Source: Trachythela sp. YZ-2020 | Lineage: Eukaryota; Cnidaria; Anthozoa; Malacalcyonacea; Clavulariidae | Length of the DNA stretch: 64,000 nucleotides | Direction: 5' to 3' | NCBI GenBank assembly: GCA_016169945.1 | Contig: JADLSH010000145.1 | Span: 3,099,501 to 3,163,500, forward strand | Shown: piece after piece, positions 46,858 to 58,740 of the stretch | Numbering within the stretch: the stretch's first letter is position 1 | Layout of the letters: each line of letters begins with the position of its first letter | Made by a program: the position numbers and the translations under genes | Notes under the pieces: model-generated | What the model was told of the DNA's origin: nothing | Databases searched by the model: none | What the model saw: only the letters and a program-made list of their open reading frames with translations

Positions 46858-48125
46858 CAAAAGGCTTCTCATGACAAATGTTGCAAAGGCTTCTCATGAC
46901 AAGTGTTGCAAATTAAAGGCTTCTCATGTTCTACCTGATAAGTTGTTTTGTTGCCCTTGGTTTAAATTGACGCGGTCGGCATTTATTGTCGGCTTACCAA
47001 AAATGCATTTAATAAATTTAAACAATGCATTGAATGTATCCATAATTTTTAGCTAAGATTTTAACATAAGTTTTGCTAACATTTGCATAACATTTGTAGT
47101 GCTGTTGAGTTATACGATCTATGGGTATAGACTTTATTAACCTTGTCAAAGTATGTAGATAATATACATGAACTTTAATAATATTGTTATTTAGTGTTTT
47201 ATCCCCCCATCCGTGTTTTATCCCCTCATCCGTGTTTTATCCCCTCATCCGTGTTTTATCCCCTCATCCGTGTTTTATCCCCTCATCCGTGTTTTATCCC
47301 CTCATCCGTGTTTTATCCTCATATCCGTGTTTTATCCCCCCATCCGTGTTTTATCCCCTCATCCGTGTTTTATCCCCATATCCGTGTTTTATCCCCTCAT
47401 CCGTATCCGTATCCGTGCCATCCGTATCCGTGTTTTATCCCAACCCCAAAGAAATAGCTATTCCAAACGAGCAGCGAAATAAATAGAAAAATGCGAACAC
47501 GCTATTTTAGAACAACTATTTGGCTGTAAAAATGACATTTCCAGAAATATATGTTAAAACTGTCATTAGGCCGCGTCATGAAGGTTTAAATTTTCTAAAA
47601 TAGTTCTTATTAGTTCATAAAATATTTCATTTGTTATCGAATTCACAACATTCTGTTAGTATGTATAGTTATCAACATTTGGTGAAAATTTGGTAAAAAT
47701 GGATATGGATTAACGATTCTCTTAAGAAAGCTGCATATGGTATCCTGGAACCTTAACGTTATACTTCATTGTACAATTGAGTTATGGAATCAGTCAATAT
47801 TTTGTAAAGAAACGATCTGCAACGCAATATGATGCATTGCGTTGATGTATGTGTGACTGCAAACTGGAAAATGTAATATACAAATTATCATCACCTGATT
47901 AGTGAAATGTTTGTAATAAAGAGGTGAAATTTGTATTATGTACTTGGTCTCTGTGGCCCAAACTTAGTGCCCAAACGTACTGGAGAGGCTCCATATTATT
48001 GCGGTTCTAAAAGAAAATATATTGTCTGTATTCCTACATTATGATTGACTAAAAAAGAGGCCATTTGTAGCGCATGCGTCTTTAAAGGGTTTGCCTTAAA
48101 TGGGAGTAGTATATTAAGATAGTTT

Positions 48126-51100
48126 CTAATTTATATCTATATTACCTCTCCACTGATTGAAGTCAATCTTTGGAATAATGCTGCAAGGTACACGTCGAAC
48201 ACCGTTGTTGATTGCATGGAACGCATTTTCTTGAACCGATAGCTTTTTACCACCTTTCAGGTTATCACAGAGTATACGACTTAATGAACTCTTTTTGATT
48301 TCTTTAAGCTGAGATCTTGTGAATACTTTTCCTCTTCGGTAGAAGAATCTATCTCCATCTCTGAGGCGAGCAAACTGTTTTTTGATGAGACAAGAGAATG
48401 TGGGACCAAGTTGTGAGCCTGGCAATGGAGTTTCTGCTATTCCTGCCACAAACAAATCTGCAATAGTTGGATCATCTTTGTATAACTTTGCTAAAATCTT
48501 TCTGTTCTCTGAGGAAATCTCTGTTGCAGTATCATTGAATGTTCGAGCATCGGATAGTCTACAATATCTCCTGAAGTCGTTGTATCCAGGCAGACCATGA
48601 TCTCTTCCTCGCTGGATGTTTAGAGCAATCAAGTTCAATCCTGGTGAATGTTCACGTTCAAATAAGTGATCCATTATTCCACTAGCAAAACTACGGTCGA
48701 CCTTTTCTGCTTCAAATGTACACAGGCCAAGCAACAAGTGATCAATGCCGTGCCTGTTGATGTATGTATTATTGAAAAACATGTGTTTGAGTGGAATTGG
48801 TGCTCCTACTTTGCGATGGTTTTCATCTAGAATATCAAAAGATGGCCGAATGGTGCTATGTCCAAATCTATATGCAGCAGCTGCCACTGAATTTATAATA
48901 CCAGGATTGATCCAGTATTTATATCCAGTATATCGTGGTAAGGAATTATCACCAAATAATTCAGGTAGATAATCTTCATAAGTAATCTTTTGTAAGATTC
49001 CACCAACAATCTTTCTTGTCTCCTCATAGACAGTGTCTCCAGTCCAGCGTGGGTTAATTTGAATCAATTTCTTCGCGATACGGTTGTGCTCTCTAACAAA
49101 CAATGTATGCATAGAAGCCAACGCCATCTGTTCACTTGATCTGGCATCTCCAGCTAAGAAACAACCACCAGTCTTACGACACAGATCATTAGGAAACATC
49201 AATTCTGAGGTATCTAGTGGCATCATGTCACCATGTGAAGAATGACGTACTTTTAATAATCCTTTGTTGGCTGTAAAAGAAAATAAATTAATATCAAACA
49301 TGTTTCGTTTGAATGTTTCTGGTTTAAATAAATGAATGTAAGCAATCCCCGAACAAACTCTATTCCCGACTGAACGTTTCGACGATCAAAATCTAGTTTC
49401 TTAATTCCTGAGCTACTAATTGTAGGTAGAGCTCGTACAGAAACTACAAAGTCGGGGTCCTCTGGTCGGGGTCATACTAAATCTAATTACAATTTCCAGG
49501 GTTCAAAATAGCGGCCGGCTGCCGGCATTTCCACGACACCTACCGGCGATTTTTAAACGGGAAAGGCGATGTTTTTTTGCATTTTAGTTATTGATCAATA
49601 ACTATTTGATTTTTGTGTGAAGCGTGTCGCTAGAAGTTCAGTACAACTAGAAATCAAAAAGTTTCTATCAAGATTTGTTTACGCCGAACCGTCAAACTGT
49701 TAATGGCTTTATGGCATTTTTTATTGCAGGCCTTCGTTCAAGGTCAAAGGCACTGAGACTTAGTCACTTTACTCAATTAGCCAAAATAGCAAAAATACAA
49801 AAAAAAACACATTCAAACGCGACAGTTTATAGCAGGTGAGTGAATATTCAAGCAATTTAACAAATTTATATCGTGGTCATAGAGTATAAATAACAAGTTG
49901 AAGTAGTTGATTATAGATTTATTAGATTGAATATTATAAAACTCACCGTGACAGTGTTATTACAATAAAAATAAAATATTTTAGGCTGTTTACATCACTT
50001 ACTATATGTAGTAAAATAAAAATTAAAAATATAATAATATTTGGCGTTTTGTAACTTGCCCAACTTTCAAAGCTTTCCTGGTAACCCTCGTGTCTAACGG
50101 CGCACGCTAAAACTCTCGTTGTCAAAGATGAAAACAGCCGGTAAAAAAATGAACATGTACAAAAAAGCCTACAAAAATTTCAATATTTAAAATTTTTATT
50201 TGAACCCTGATTTCTATTTTCTAACAGCGCTATTTTCCGAAATTATAATACAGTTTGATAGCCATACAGTGCGCACATTGTACATCAAGTTTAAACAGCT
50301 TTTGCTCTTATCAGCTAGAATCAGTGTCTTGAAAAGAGCTACTTCACAGATGTGAAGACTGACTATCCCATTTGTTAACTACTTCTACAGAGAACGTGTC
50401 CCAAGATACCCACCCTTCTGGCTGTATTACTATGGATGACACCTTAGATTCAATCCCATTATTTTTATTGTAAAAAGTACTTACGAAAAAGATCCCTCAA
50501 ATTGTTTGCTAACTCCAAAGTTGATCCATATATTTGTGATCCATCAATAAAAGCTGTGTTTGCATTCATTTGTTCTCTTGTTCCTAACTTCAATTGATAA
50601 GGGTTACACACTGCCGCTGTCCTTGTGAAGTGTATGCACTTGGATGATTTATGAGGTAGGATTGTGAAACAGGGTGGTTCAAACGCTTTCGACATTTTAT
50701 GACAGCTAAAGAAGATATTCGAATAAAATGGTCATGTGACAAAATACTAAAATCTTTCAGGACTTTGTCACGTGACGATTCAACTCCTATATAAATGAAT
50801 AAGTGTGCGATTTAGCGACAGAACTTGGTCACGATGTTACATTTTCTAAGCGATATAAATGTAGAATTCTATTTTTAATTTCTGTAATTGTAAAATGTTC
50901 TTATCGCAGCCATTAATGGACCATTCCCCTATTAAACTAACTTTTGAACTAGGAAATTGTATCAGTACAGCTGGAAAGAGCATCCTAAGTTTAGTAAAAT
51001 TGCAAGGTTTGGTTGCGAAATGTCGTAAAATGTGGAAAATATAGCGCAGTGAAGTTGGTAAATTTTCTATATTTTTGTATTACGCGCGGAAAACGGTTAC

Positions 51101-54100
51101 CACTTTTTTAAAAGTTTGTCATGAAAATATAGGCAATGCCTTATCTCTGACTGTTCGAAATTAGATGCAAACGCCTGGAGAATTTGGACTTTTTGTTTTT
51201 TTGTATAAAATACCTTGCGATCCTTAATACTTACCCTTCACGACGGCATTTATCAGCATCTTCACTTTCGGGCGCGAGAGTGAAATCATGATCCAAAAAT
51301 TGTCCCCACTGCATGAGGAAATGCGAATGAATATTTCTTCCTGGTAATGGATTTTTCTGAATGATAACAAACTGCTTTGTAATCTCTAGAGGATGGGGAA
51401 CATGAGGCGCATTTGGTAGGTCAGGGGATCCCAGGGGATCTTTCATGCCATCAGGATCGTAATATTTAGCGGGAAGTACTCGAGTGAAGGCGCTCGAAGA
51501 CGAACCATAGTGAGGACTTCTTATATTGTTACATGTGCCATCTATGGAACGATATTTTGCATGTATTCTGCAAAATGTATGATCGATTTTTCTCTGAGGA
51601 CAATTGGATAAGAAAAGCAATTTCCGTATGGTCGTTGGGGAGAGTAAATGTTTCATAGAAGCACTGACTATCACTGACGGAAAACGTCCTAAAAATATAA
51701 GAAGAATATCATTGCATGATCTTGAGATTAGAACACGATTTGCAATTCCCTTAGCATACGACTATAATTTCTTCATCAAATATGTAAATTAACACAACTA
51801 CAAAATCTCATGGCTAGTTTTTAATTTTGCAACTTTGAAGGTTTACCATGTACTATATAATTGATAACCTTGATTTATTTTTAATTGACCATTAAGTTTG
51901 ACGTCCATACAGTTATTTCTACGTACAACCCCAACTTCTAGCTAATTCAAAATCCCTATTTGTATTGCCCCCTCCCCCAGTACTTTTTTGCACCCACCTC
52001 CCTTGATTGAAAATTCTGGTTACGTCACTGGGTCGATAGCATCCTTAAGCTTCGGAAAGCTTACTACTGCCAGCTACTTTACCGCAATGTAATATGAGCC
52101 ATGCAAAAACAGTCGCGCAATCAAGCGTAAAAACATTCGCGCAACATCGAAAACGTTTTTATATAATCAGTTTTCAACATGCACGTAGATCCAAAATACT
52201 TGTAATAAACTAAAACATTAAAACGTTAAAATCGTGCGCAGCCACCCCGGCTCTTCTGAACCGGTCCGGGTTCATGAAACTGAACATGCAAATTTATACT
52301 GGCAATTTGGATCCATTAATGATTGTGGATTCAAACCACATGCAGTGTGTGGCCATGCAGTAAATAAAATCACACTATATACATTACCCCATACTTGCAC
52401 TTACTTTTGAAGTGAGACTTGATAGTCCAAGCAAGTTTCGTACATGCGTTATCTAATCTAGCTTGTGCTGACGAAATCTTGGTAGAAAGTGCATTTACTC
52501 TTGGAGATATCCAACGAACAACTCGATAAAGACTCTCTGGTGAAATAGTTCGTGACAAACGATTGGTTCTCACTAATGAGGAAAACTTCCCTCGAAGTGA
52601 CTGTATGATTGTGTCGCCATAATAAAGACGCAGTGCTATAATACGAACCCAAGTGTTTGGCTGACATTTTCTACAAGAAGGCGATCTACATTGCTTGTTT
52701 TGAAGCGGTGTACTTGCAGCAACTCGAAATGTTGTTACTTGACTGCGATTGGGAGAATACCTTGGAGAGTTTCTGTAGTTGATTTCAATGGAGCCATCAT
52801 TCTTACCAATCTTTACAAAAGGATGGTAGGAAAACAGTCTGTAGGTGATAGGTTTGCCAGATTTTGAACTAGCTTGAACTTTGCCTATTGTACCAAATGT
52901 CCGACCGTTCACAACGACAAAAGTATAGGTATGCTGACGAAAGACAACATCTGCAAAACAAAAATTATGATAACTATCATATGAATATTAGAGTGCAAGT
53001 TTATCAGTGGTGTAGAATAGGGGGCGCAAGGGGCGGAGCCCCCTTCCTCAAGCTATTGGGGGGGACTCAGCTAGCCCCTCTTCTTTTTTGCAAGAATGCT
53101 TGAAAATATATAAAATTTCCATAGTTTTCATTCTCCAAGCATGCATCACTTATGACTATTTCAGGCATGAATATGGTAAAGAAATATTATCATGGGATTG
53201 GGCGATTACTTATGATGTTACCCATACCCGAACATGCTCATCTAGAGAGCCCCCTTGTTATGAATTTAGTTCTACAGCACTGAAGTTTATTTAACACTAA
53301 CAGAAATCTCAGTTAACAAACATAAATATAATTAATAAATTTCAGAGGTCTTCGTGCATAGTGTTGTGAGACAAGATATTGCACAAGATTGGAATGTTGT
53401 GGTTGATATAGCAACAACTAGTACACTCTTTGTTTTCATTGATTCAACAGGATTTTCAATTATATATATCCGGCTTCGTAAGCCACATGAAAGTTATGGA
53501 TATATGTAAGGAAATTTTGTGGGGGGTTCATCCCTGTAAAGTGGGGTTGGGTTGTTCTGACAGTTGTCTCATATGTTCACTATCAATGACTAATTTCAAA
53601 TAAATGCGCAGAAGGTGGGGGCAGAGAAGTAAAATTTCCTCTAGAATATCAAAATAACACCTCAGTTTTGCAATGTCTTCGTTGCTGCGTTACGTACTAG
53701 CATGATTAAAAGACTGAAAATGCGTTTCTTTTAATATAAAGATAAACAAAAGTTCTCTTTCAATGTAAAATAAAGATATTAGGAAGTATCGACAAAAATA
53801 AATCTTTGAACAGTCAGTTCCGGCCGGGACATGTTTCTGTCTTTGGGTAGATAACCAGGGATACATATATTGTTAAATAAAGAATGTTCGTGGTTATATG
53901 TCAATAAAATGTGATTTAAGTGGAATTAACAAGGTTACCATGTATATAGCTCATATGAGGCTTTGTTTGCAGTTATATATATACATAATGAGTTATTCTT
54001 ATAATATGCACGAAATACAAACGCAGGTCCCAGAGTGTGGATTCAGCAAAACAATACTCTGGGTATACAAGATTGACTTCGCGATCGAATGGATCGATCA

Positions 54101-55593
54101 AATTCGGTGTCGCCTTGATTTACAACCTTGGCCTCACAATAAGACCGACTGCCGTGGTATTGCAGTTTATTGTGAATTCACCCTAATACCTTATCTTAAT
54201 AATATCATCCATTGAACAAGAACAATGACTATATAGCCCTATCTTTTTTTCACACGTACATTTACAAGACAATCAGTGTTAGTATTATAGCGTGATTCGG
54301 AGCAACTATATATGGATGGTCTGATATTGATATTGAGAGCGACACTTCAGGAAATATTTACAGTATTTGGCTTTTCCGGCTGATAATAAATTATTTATTA
54401 TTTTAAATTATCTTTCAATGTTTTTAATATGAATTCAAATTTCAAAATGCAGTCACTATAAATTTGATGATGACAATAATATAATGATGATATGTTATAT
54501 AAAGTATATATACACAGGGTGTTGTTGCCCAATTTACCACAGCCAGAGGCTCACGATACACGTGCTCAACAACTAAGGCCTAAGGGTCAGTTTATGGTGA
54601 GGGAGAAAAACCGGAGTACCCGGAGTAAACTCTCGAAGCACAGGAGAGAACCAACCACATTCACAACTCTGCCTGCATCAGTTTTCAAGTACAGGGAATT
54701 CGAAGTTACCCAATTTAGGTAAATCCCTTATTCTCTACCTGCATCAGCAGGCCTAATTCAGCGGTATGGGCAGCGCGCTAACCGCATCTGCCACCCATGC
54801 TTCCTCCATCTGCCCCTCTTTATACCTCCCTTTACGTCACGAAACCCATGCTACTGCCTGGCCAATGCTGGCAGCAAAAATTAATAACACTGAAATTTTC
54901 AACCTCTGCTACTATAAAAGAAACAATTATCGTTCTCTTTATCTAAAGGCAAGGAATTTTTTTCGTTTTAATAGACCAGGGACAGGGGAGGTTGAATAGG
55001 AATTCCGTTTGGCTTAAAGTGAACTTCACCGCGAATATTTGAATATTCACTTCCACATGTACATTGGACGAGCCATCAGTCTTGAATCAGTAAAGGATGC
55101 TGTATTTTTTATTTCAAATCAATTGTTCCATTGAAGTTGAAAAATTAGTTAGTTCGGTCGTTAACGAGTGAATTTAAAATAGACTTATTTGCTCTTCTAG
55201 GCCGTGATTTCTATCAAAAAATTACTACGTAAAAACGGCATGGCCCATGACCATGAGTATTATACACGTTTTGGAGAGTAATGCAATGTAACATATTCAG
55301 TTTTGCATGGAATAATATTCTGAATTTTCATGGATGGCTGTATCCTGAATTAGAGAGAGAATTTAATATAGTAAAACTCACAATTTTTGCTAAAATATAC
55401 TCAACTCACCAGTACATCGTCGATAGCGCCGATTAAAGTATCTATAACGTGATAAATATCTCGGACTTTTTGCTGTTGTTTCTTGATCGAATTCTTCCTG
55501 ATTTAAATAATTTCTTTGAGCCAACGTTTCTTGTAGGCTCCACGATATCAAATTTACCAACACAAAACATAAAATTCTCCTGAAAGCTGACAT
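48126..55593 (-). CDS. Secreted animal haem peroxidase, gene 2 (five exons, 849 aa)
   Basis: Exons on the minus strand: 55593-55410, 52950-52405, 51688-51235, 50705-50485, 49270-48126. Internal junctions are GT-AG; phases and the 454- and 221-nt exons equal those of gene 1. The start follows a TATA box, and residues 1-26 form a signal peptide (MSAFRRILCFVLVNLISWSL). Exon 2 includes HTYTFVVVNGRTFGTIGKV and later FVKIGKNDGSIEI, which resemble cadherin strands. The catalytic set is complete: D376 and H377 (QWGQFLDHD), R512 and E515 (DARSSEQ), H606 (YRFGHSTIRP), plus LNIQRGRDHGLPGYN. At TGGAGAG/GTAATA (48146) a donor matches gene 1, but I found no downstream basic-tail exon; read-through gives NIDIN and a stop. 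Expected role: extracellular peroxidase, convergent partner of gene 1. Confidence 0.87.
48146..49270 (-). CDS. Peroxidase gene 2, exon 5 (catalytic core)
   Basis: It starts after TTCTTTTACAG and contains the catalytic Arg and Glu, the proximal His and all C-terminal signatures, 12 nt longer than the gene 1 counterpart up to the shared donor. If the donor at 48145 is not used, translation continues to the stop at 48126. Confidence 0.88.
49497..50209. mobile_element. Inverted-repeat element with 5-bp flanks, 713 bp, in intron 4 of peroxidase gene 2
   Basis: Termini CAGGGTTCAAAAT and ATTTGAACCCTG. The only direct repeat at the ends is ATTTC (49492-49496 and 50210-50214). The termini look hAT-like, but the duplication is 5 bp, as reported for hAT5-type elements. 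It could also be an 8-bp duplication decayed on one side. Confidence 0.6.
51960..52030 (-). mobile_element. hAT terminal fragment in intron 2 of peroxidase gene 2
   Basis: On the minus strand CAGTGACGTAACCAGAATTT starts at 52030, a recognisable hAT-type terminus, followed by a G-rich stretch. The opposite end is missing. Confidence 0.45.
52405..52950 (-). CDS. Peroxidase gene 2, exon 2 (N-terminal domain)
   Basis: Phase 1 at both ends, after TGTTTTGCAG and before GTAAGT. It encodes the cadherin-like strands and then a helical, basic region (SLYRVVRWISPRVNALSTKI). It is 54 nt shorter than gene 1 exon 2 and much more diverged from it than the catalytic exons are. Confidence 0.78.
54590..54715 (+). 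repeat. Dispersed repeat with AAACCGGAGTACCCGGAGTA
   Basis: The stretch resembles a repeat I know to be common in aquatic invertebrate genomes (an AACCGGAGTACCCGGAG core followed by a CAGGAGAGAACC-like part). A partial inverse form (GGTTCTCCGGTTTTCC) occurs near 40621-40640. It lies in intron 1 of peroxidase gene 2. Confidence 0.45.
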
Positions 55594-55648
55594 TTTAACT
55601 GGTTTCCACCTTGACTGATGAATAAAAAGACTCCACTCGACGAAACGC

Positions 55649-55656
55649 TTTATATA
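55649..55656 (-). promoter_or_regulatory. TATA box of peroxidase gene 2
   Basis: Read on the minus strand, TATATAAA lies 55 bases upstream of the ATG at 55593. Both peroxidase genes therefore have TATA-type promoters. Confidence 0.6.
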
Positions 55657-56777
55657 TATACTGTACATTTAGTAATTACGTTATATACTATATATATCCT
55701 TTACTTGACTACATGAAGATTATATGTGGATTTAAACAAAGAGTAAAGTGGTATATAAAGCTATAAAGAGCTACTTGTGCAAGATGTAAGAACGATATTG
55801 TTTTCTGATCTAATCAGGATTTCACACACAATAAAGTGAGGCGGAATTTCAACAATATCTATATAGACAGCCAGAAATCCGGAACGAAAGTTGAGACTAT
55901 TGCATGATATCTCTGCAACCGCCCACGCTTCATCAAGAAATATAATTGCTTTTTGCATAGCATGATGGATCAAGTTTTAACTATTTTATTTCGGGTATCA
56001 CTGGCGTAGATTAAGTTGGAAATATATTCCCTATATAATAGGTTTATATATATAGATATCATTGAAACGATGGCCTATTATTTGAGATCTTTCTTGTTTA
56101 AAAAGTGCGAGCTCTTTTCCATCGTCAGGTAGTTCAATTATGCTTAATTTTCTGGCCATTATTGTCCCCACCAAGTCATCAAAACCACCAAAACTGATTA
56201 TGAAGCAAATTTTTCCCAGAAATTTTCCTGTCCAAGTTATTCAATTCGGCGCCAGAAGGTGCAGGAAATGGCATTTCCGAGCCTCGATTCTTCAAATTTC
56301 CCGGGAGAGCATGCATGCCACCGGACCCCAAGAACATAATCTGTTACAAATTGTTTTGTTTTAAAATCCAAGTTTTGAGCATTTCCATAAATTTAATAGT
56401 GCTCTTTTACACCACATGTATCCAATCCGTACTTTTGTATGCTTGCCAGTATTCCATTAATAGGACTTGCCTGACTATCTTTTCCGTACCTAATAATAGA
56501 GTCGAAAGAGGTCCCGTCCATGCGCATTATTTATGGATATATCAACAGAACGTCGTGACGTATTTCATATCTTTTTCAATATTTAAATCATTCTAAACAA
56601 GTAGGGGAGCTACCCGACGGTAAAATTACGTAATCAAAGGCTGTTCAGGTTGCAAAGATGTCAAACTAATAGGTTCCGATCGAGACCGCACTTTCCGATA
56701 AATGCTACTGTGCTACATTGCAATTTAATTATTATAAGAACATACACTCAATTTTATTAAAGTATTAAAGTTTGTAG

Positions 56778-57157
56778 ATATCAAGATTTTGTTGGCATCT
56801 CACTCGATTCAACAATAATAATTGAAAGGTTTTGTAGATGGAAAATTATTGCGTGTAAATTATATACACTTATTAGACCCTAATAAGGGTCCCTGGCAGG
56901 ACCCTGGCAGGAATCGAATCTGCGGCCCTGCGATTCCGGTGCAGCGCTCTAACCAACTAAGCATCAGTTGGTTAGAGCGCTGCACCGGAATCGCATGGCC
57001 ACAGGTTCGATTTCTGCCAGGGACCTATAGTTGCATTTTTCGCAGCTGTTCCTGGTTAGGTCTAATAAGTGTATATAATTTACACTCAATAATTTTCCAT
57101 CTACAAAACCCTTCAATTATTATTCAATCGAGTGAGATGCCAACAAAATCTTGATAT
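56778..57157. mobile_element. Head-to-head pair of tRNA-derived SINEs
   Basis: The right half (56963-57157) reads from the tRNA-like head (CAGTTGGTTAGAGCGCTGCA, B box GGTTCGATTTC) into the SINE body. The left half (56958 down to 56778) is its inverse but lacks the middle piece around TAGTTGCATTTTTCGC. The flanks extend the symmetry to ATCTTGTT-type ends, so this is an inverted duplication rather than two random insertions. Confidence 0.8.
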
Positions 57158-57226
57158 TTACGCACAACTTAAGATGGCAGTACCTTAGTATATATACACG
57201 AACTTGTGGTTAGAGCTTGACAACTG

Positions 57227-57402
57227 GACTCTGTAGCTCAGTTGGTTAGAGCACTGCACCGGAATCGCAGGGCCACAGGTTCGATTTCTGCCAGGGACCT
57301 ACAGTTGCATTTTTCGCAGCTGTTCCTGGTTAGGTCTAATAAGTGTATATAATTTACACTCAATAATTTTCCGTCTACAAAACCCTTCAATTATTAAAGT
57401 TT
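57227..57402 (+). mobile_element. tRNA-derived SINE, full copy
   Basis: The head has a good A box (TAGCTCAGTTGGTTAGAGC) and B box (GGTTCGATTTC) with a tRNA-like fold. The body contains AGTTGCATTTTTCGCAGCTG and CTGGTTAGGTCTAATAAGTG. The anticodon arm is imperfect and a fixed body follows, so this is a SINE, not a tRNA gene. Copies also lie at 28627 and 56778-57157. Confidence 0.82.
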
Positions 57403-57409
57403 GTAGTTC

Positions 57410-58740
57410 TAATCATGCATAGACATAGTATTAGACTCATTTTTTGTTTTGTACCCCCTTCCACAAATATCGTAATTCGTCTCATACCCCCCCCCCCCTC
57501 AAAGGTTAGATAATTTGTTTCGTACCCCCCAACATACCCTCCACCCTCCCAGTACACATACTTTATGACCGGTTCCTTATATATTCTAAAGTGAAAATAA
57601 TATACTGATCATTATCTATAGAGTAGAGTTAAATCTTTGTCAGTCCATGCACCGACATATTATTAAATTAGAAGTGGTAGTTATAGCCACCTACCACTTT
57701 ACTTAGCATGTACTCAAAATGCTGGTATTAAACCACATATAAACCTCCGTAGCTTTTAGGCAATAATTTCCTCCTCAATGTTAAGGTGGTTGCCTCCTAT
57801 ATGTCTCAATCAATCTATCGAATTTTGCCAAAAGAAATTGTATTTTTTGAAACACTTTTACTTTCTACTACAGATACTAGTTATATTTCCTTATAAGAGT
57901 GGTTATCCGTGAGTTATTAAGACAAAAGAGCATTGTGACATATTTTCAAAAACGTCCTCGCTACCATAGCAGTGGTTACCATGGCAACACTTCTCGTCTT
58001 TGTCTTTGATCTAAGGGAAAGGTTCTTTGAAAAGAAATAGATCATGTTACAAAACAGTCGTTTGATCCAAACAATCTAAATTATGTATTTACTTTATCGT
58101 TTCATTCTAAAATATTTTTTCACTTTATTTGCAATAAACCGTGAACATCTTCTCAAATAAGCTCGAAATCTTCAACCTTGAAACTGAAAGGTAGTTCTTT
58201 ACACGTGCATGAACATTTTATCGAAAACTTTTCTTCGGTAACACAAAGTCAAGAAAAGAGTACTAGTTATGTTTTCCTATGTCGTGGTTGGCAAATACTG
58301 GAAACATCCAGTATATATAGAGGGACTAATATATCTATTGATCTGACAATATAGTAAGATCAGTAATTGCCAGTGCGAATGATACTCTGATAAAACGAAT
58401 AAAAGGACTTCTCCTCATAGTTGAACGTCGAAACGTCGTATAAACTTTAATCGCTAACATATATAATAAATCGTGATTGCTGTTTGTCAATTGGGATATT
58501 ATTATTATTAATATTATTTACTAATATTTATACACGGTAGCATCTCAACCATAGTTCAGAATTATATATAATTACATAGTATAGTTAAAAAGATGCAAGC
58601 AAAAATAAAAAGGTTGATTTTCAGATGGCTATAATATGTATGTATACAAGTAATTAAGAAAGTTAAAATATAAAAAAATATTAATAATTTGCAAAAGTAG
58701 TAGTAGTAGTAATGGATTTAAAACATGTATTAAAATTTTC
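57410..58740. other. AT-rich sequence without recognised genes
   Basis: C-rich runs lie at 57480-57560. No coding region or bounded repeat could be supported. Confidence 0.45.

Larger units (their letters stand above)
45289..47446. mobile_element. Foldback-like element with tandem-repeat arms, 2158 bp
   Basis: The element begins GGGTTGGGATAAAACACGG and ends with the exact complement. Both arms then share an inverted stretch of ACGGATACGGATGGCACGG type. Next comes a 19-bp tandem array, GATAAAACACGGATGAGGG, for about 650 bp on the left and its complement for about 250 bp on the right. The central 1.25 kb carries unrelated sequence. This is the architecture of Drosophila FB elements, whose long inverted arms are tandem arrays. 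There is no convincing target duplication and no transposase. Long open frames over the arrays are repeat artefacts. Confidence 0.8.

Noticed and set aside
53898..54215. 105-residue plus-strand frame as a gene
   Set aside because: No recognisable domain, lies inside intron 1 of peroxidase gene 2, and has AT-driven composition.
57227..57300. Functional tRNA gene
   Set aside because: A and B boxes are good, but the anticodon stem is imperfect, a SINE body follows directly, and other copies are damaged.
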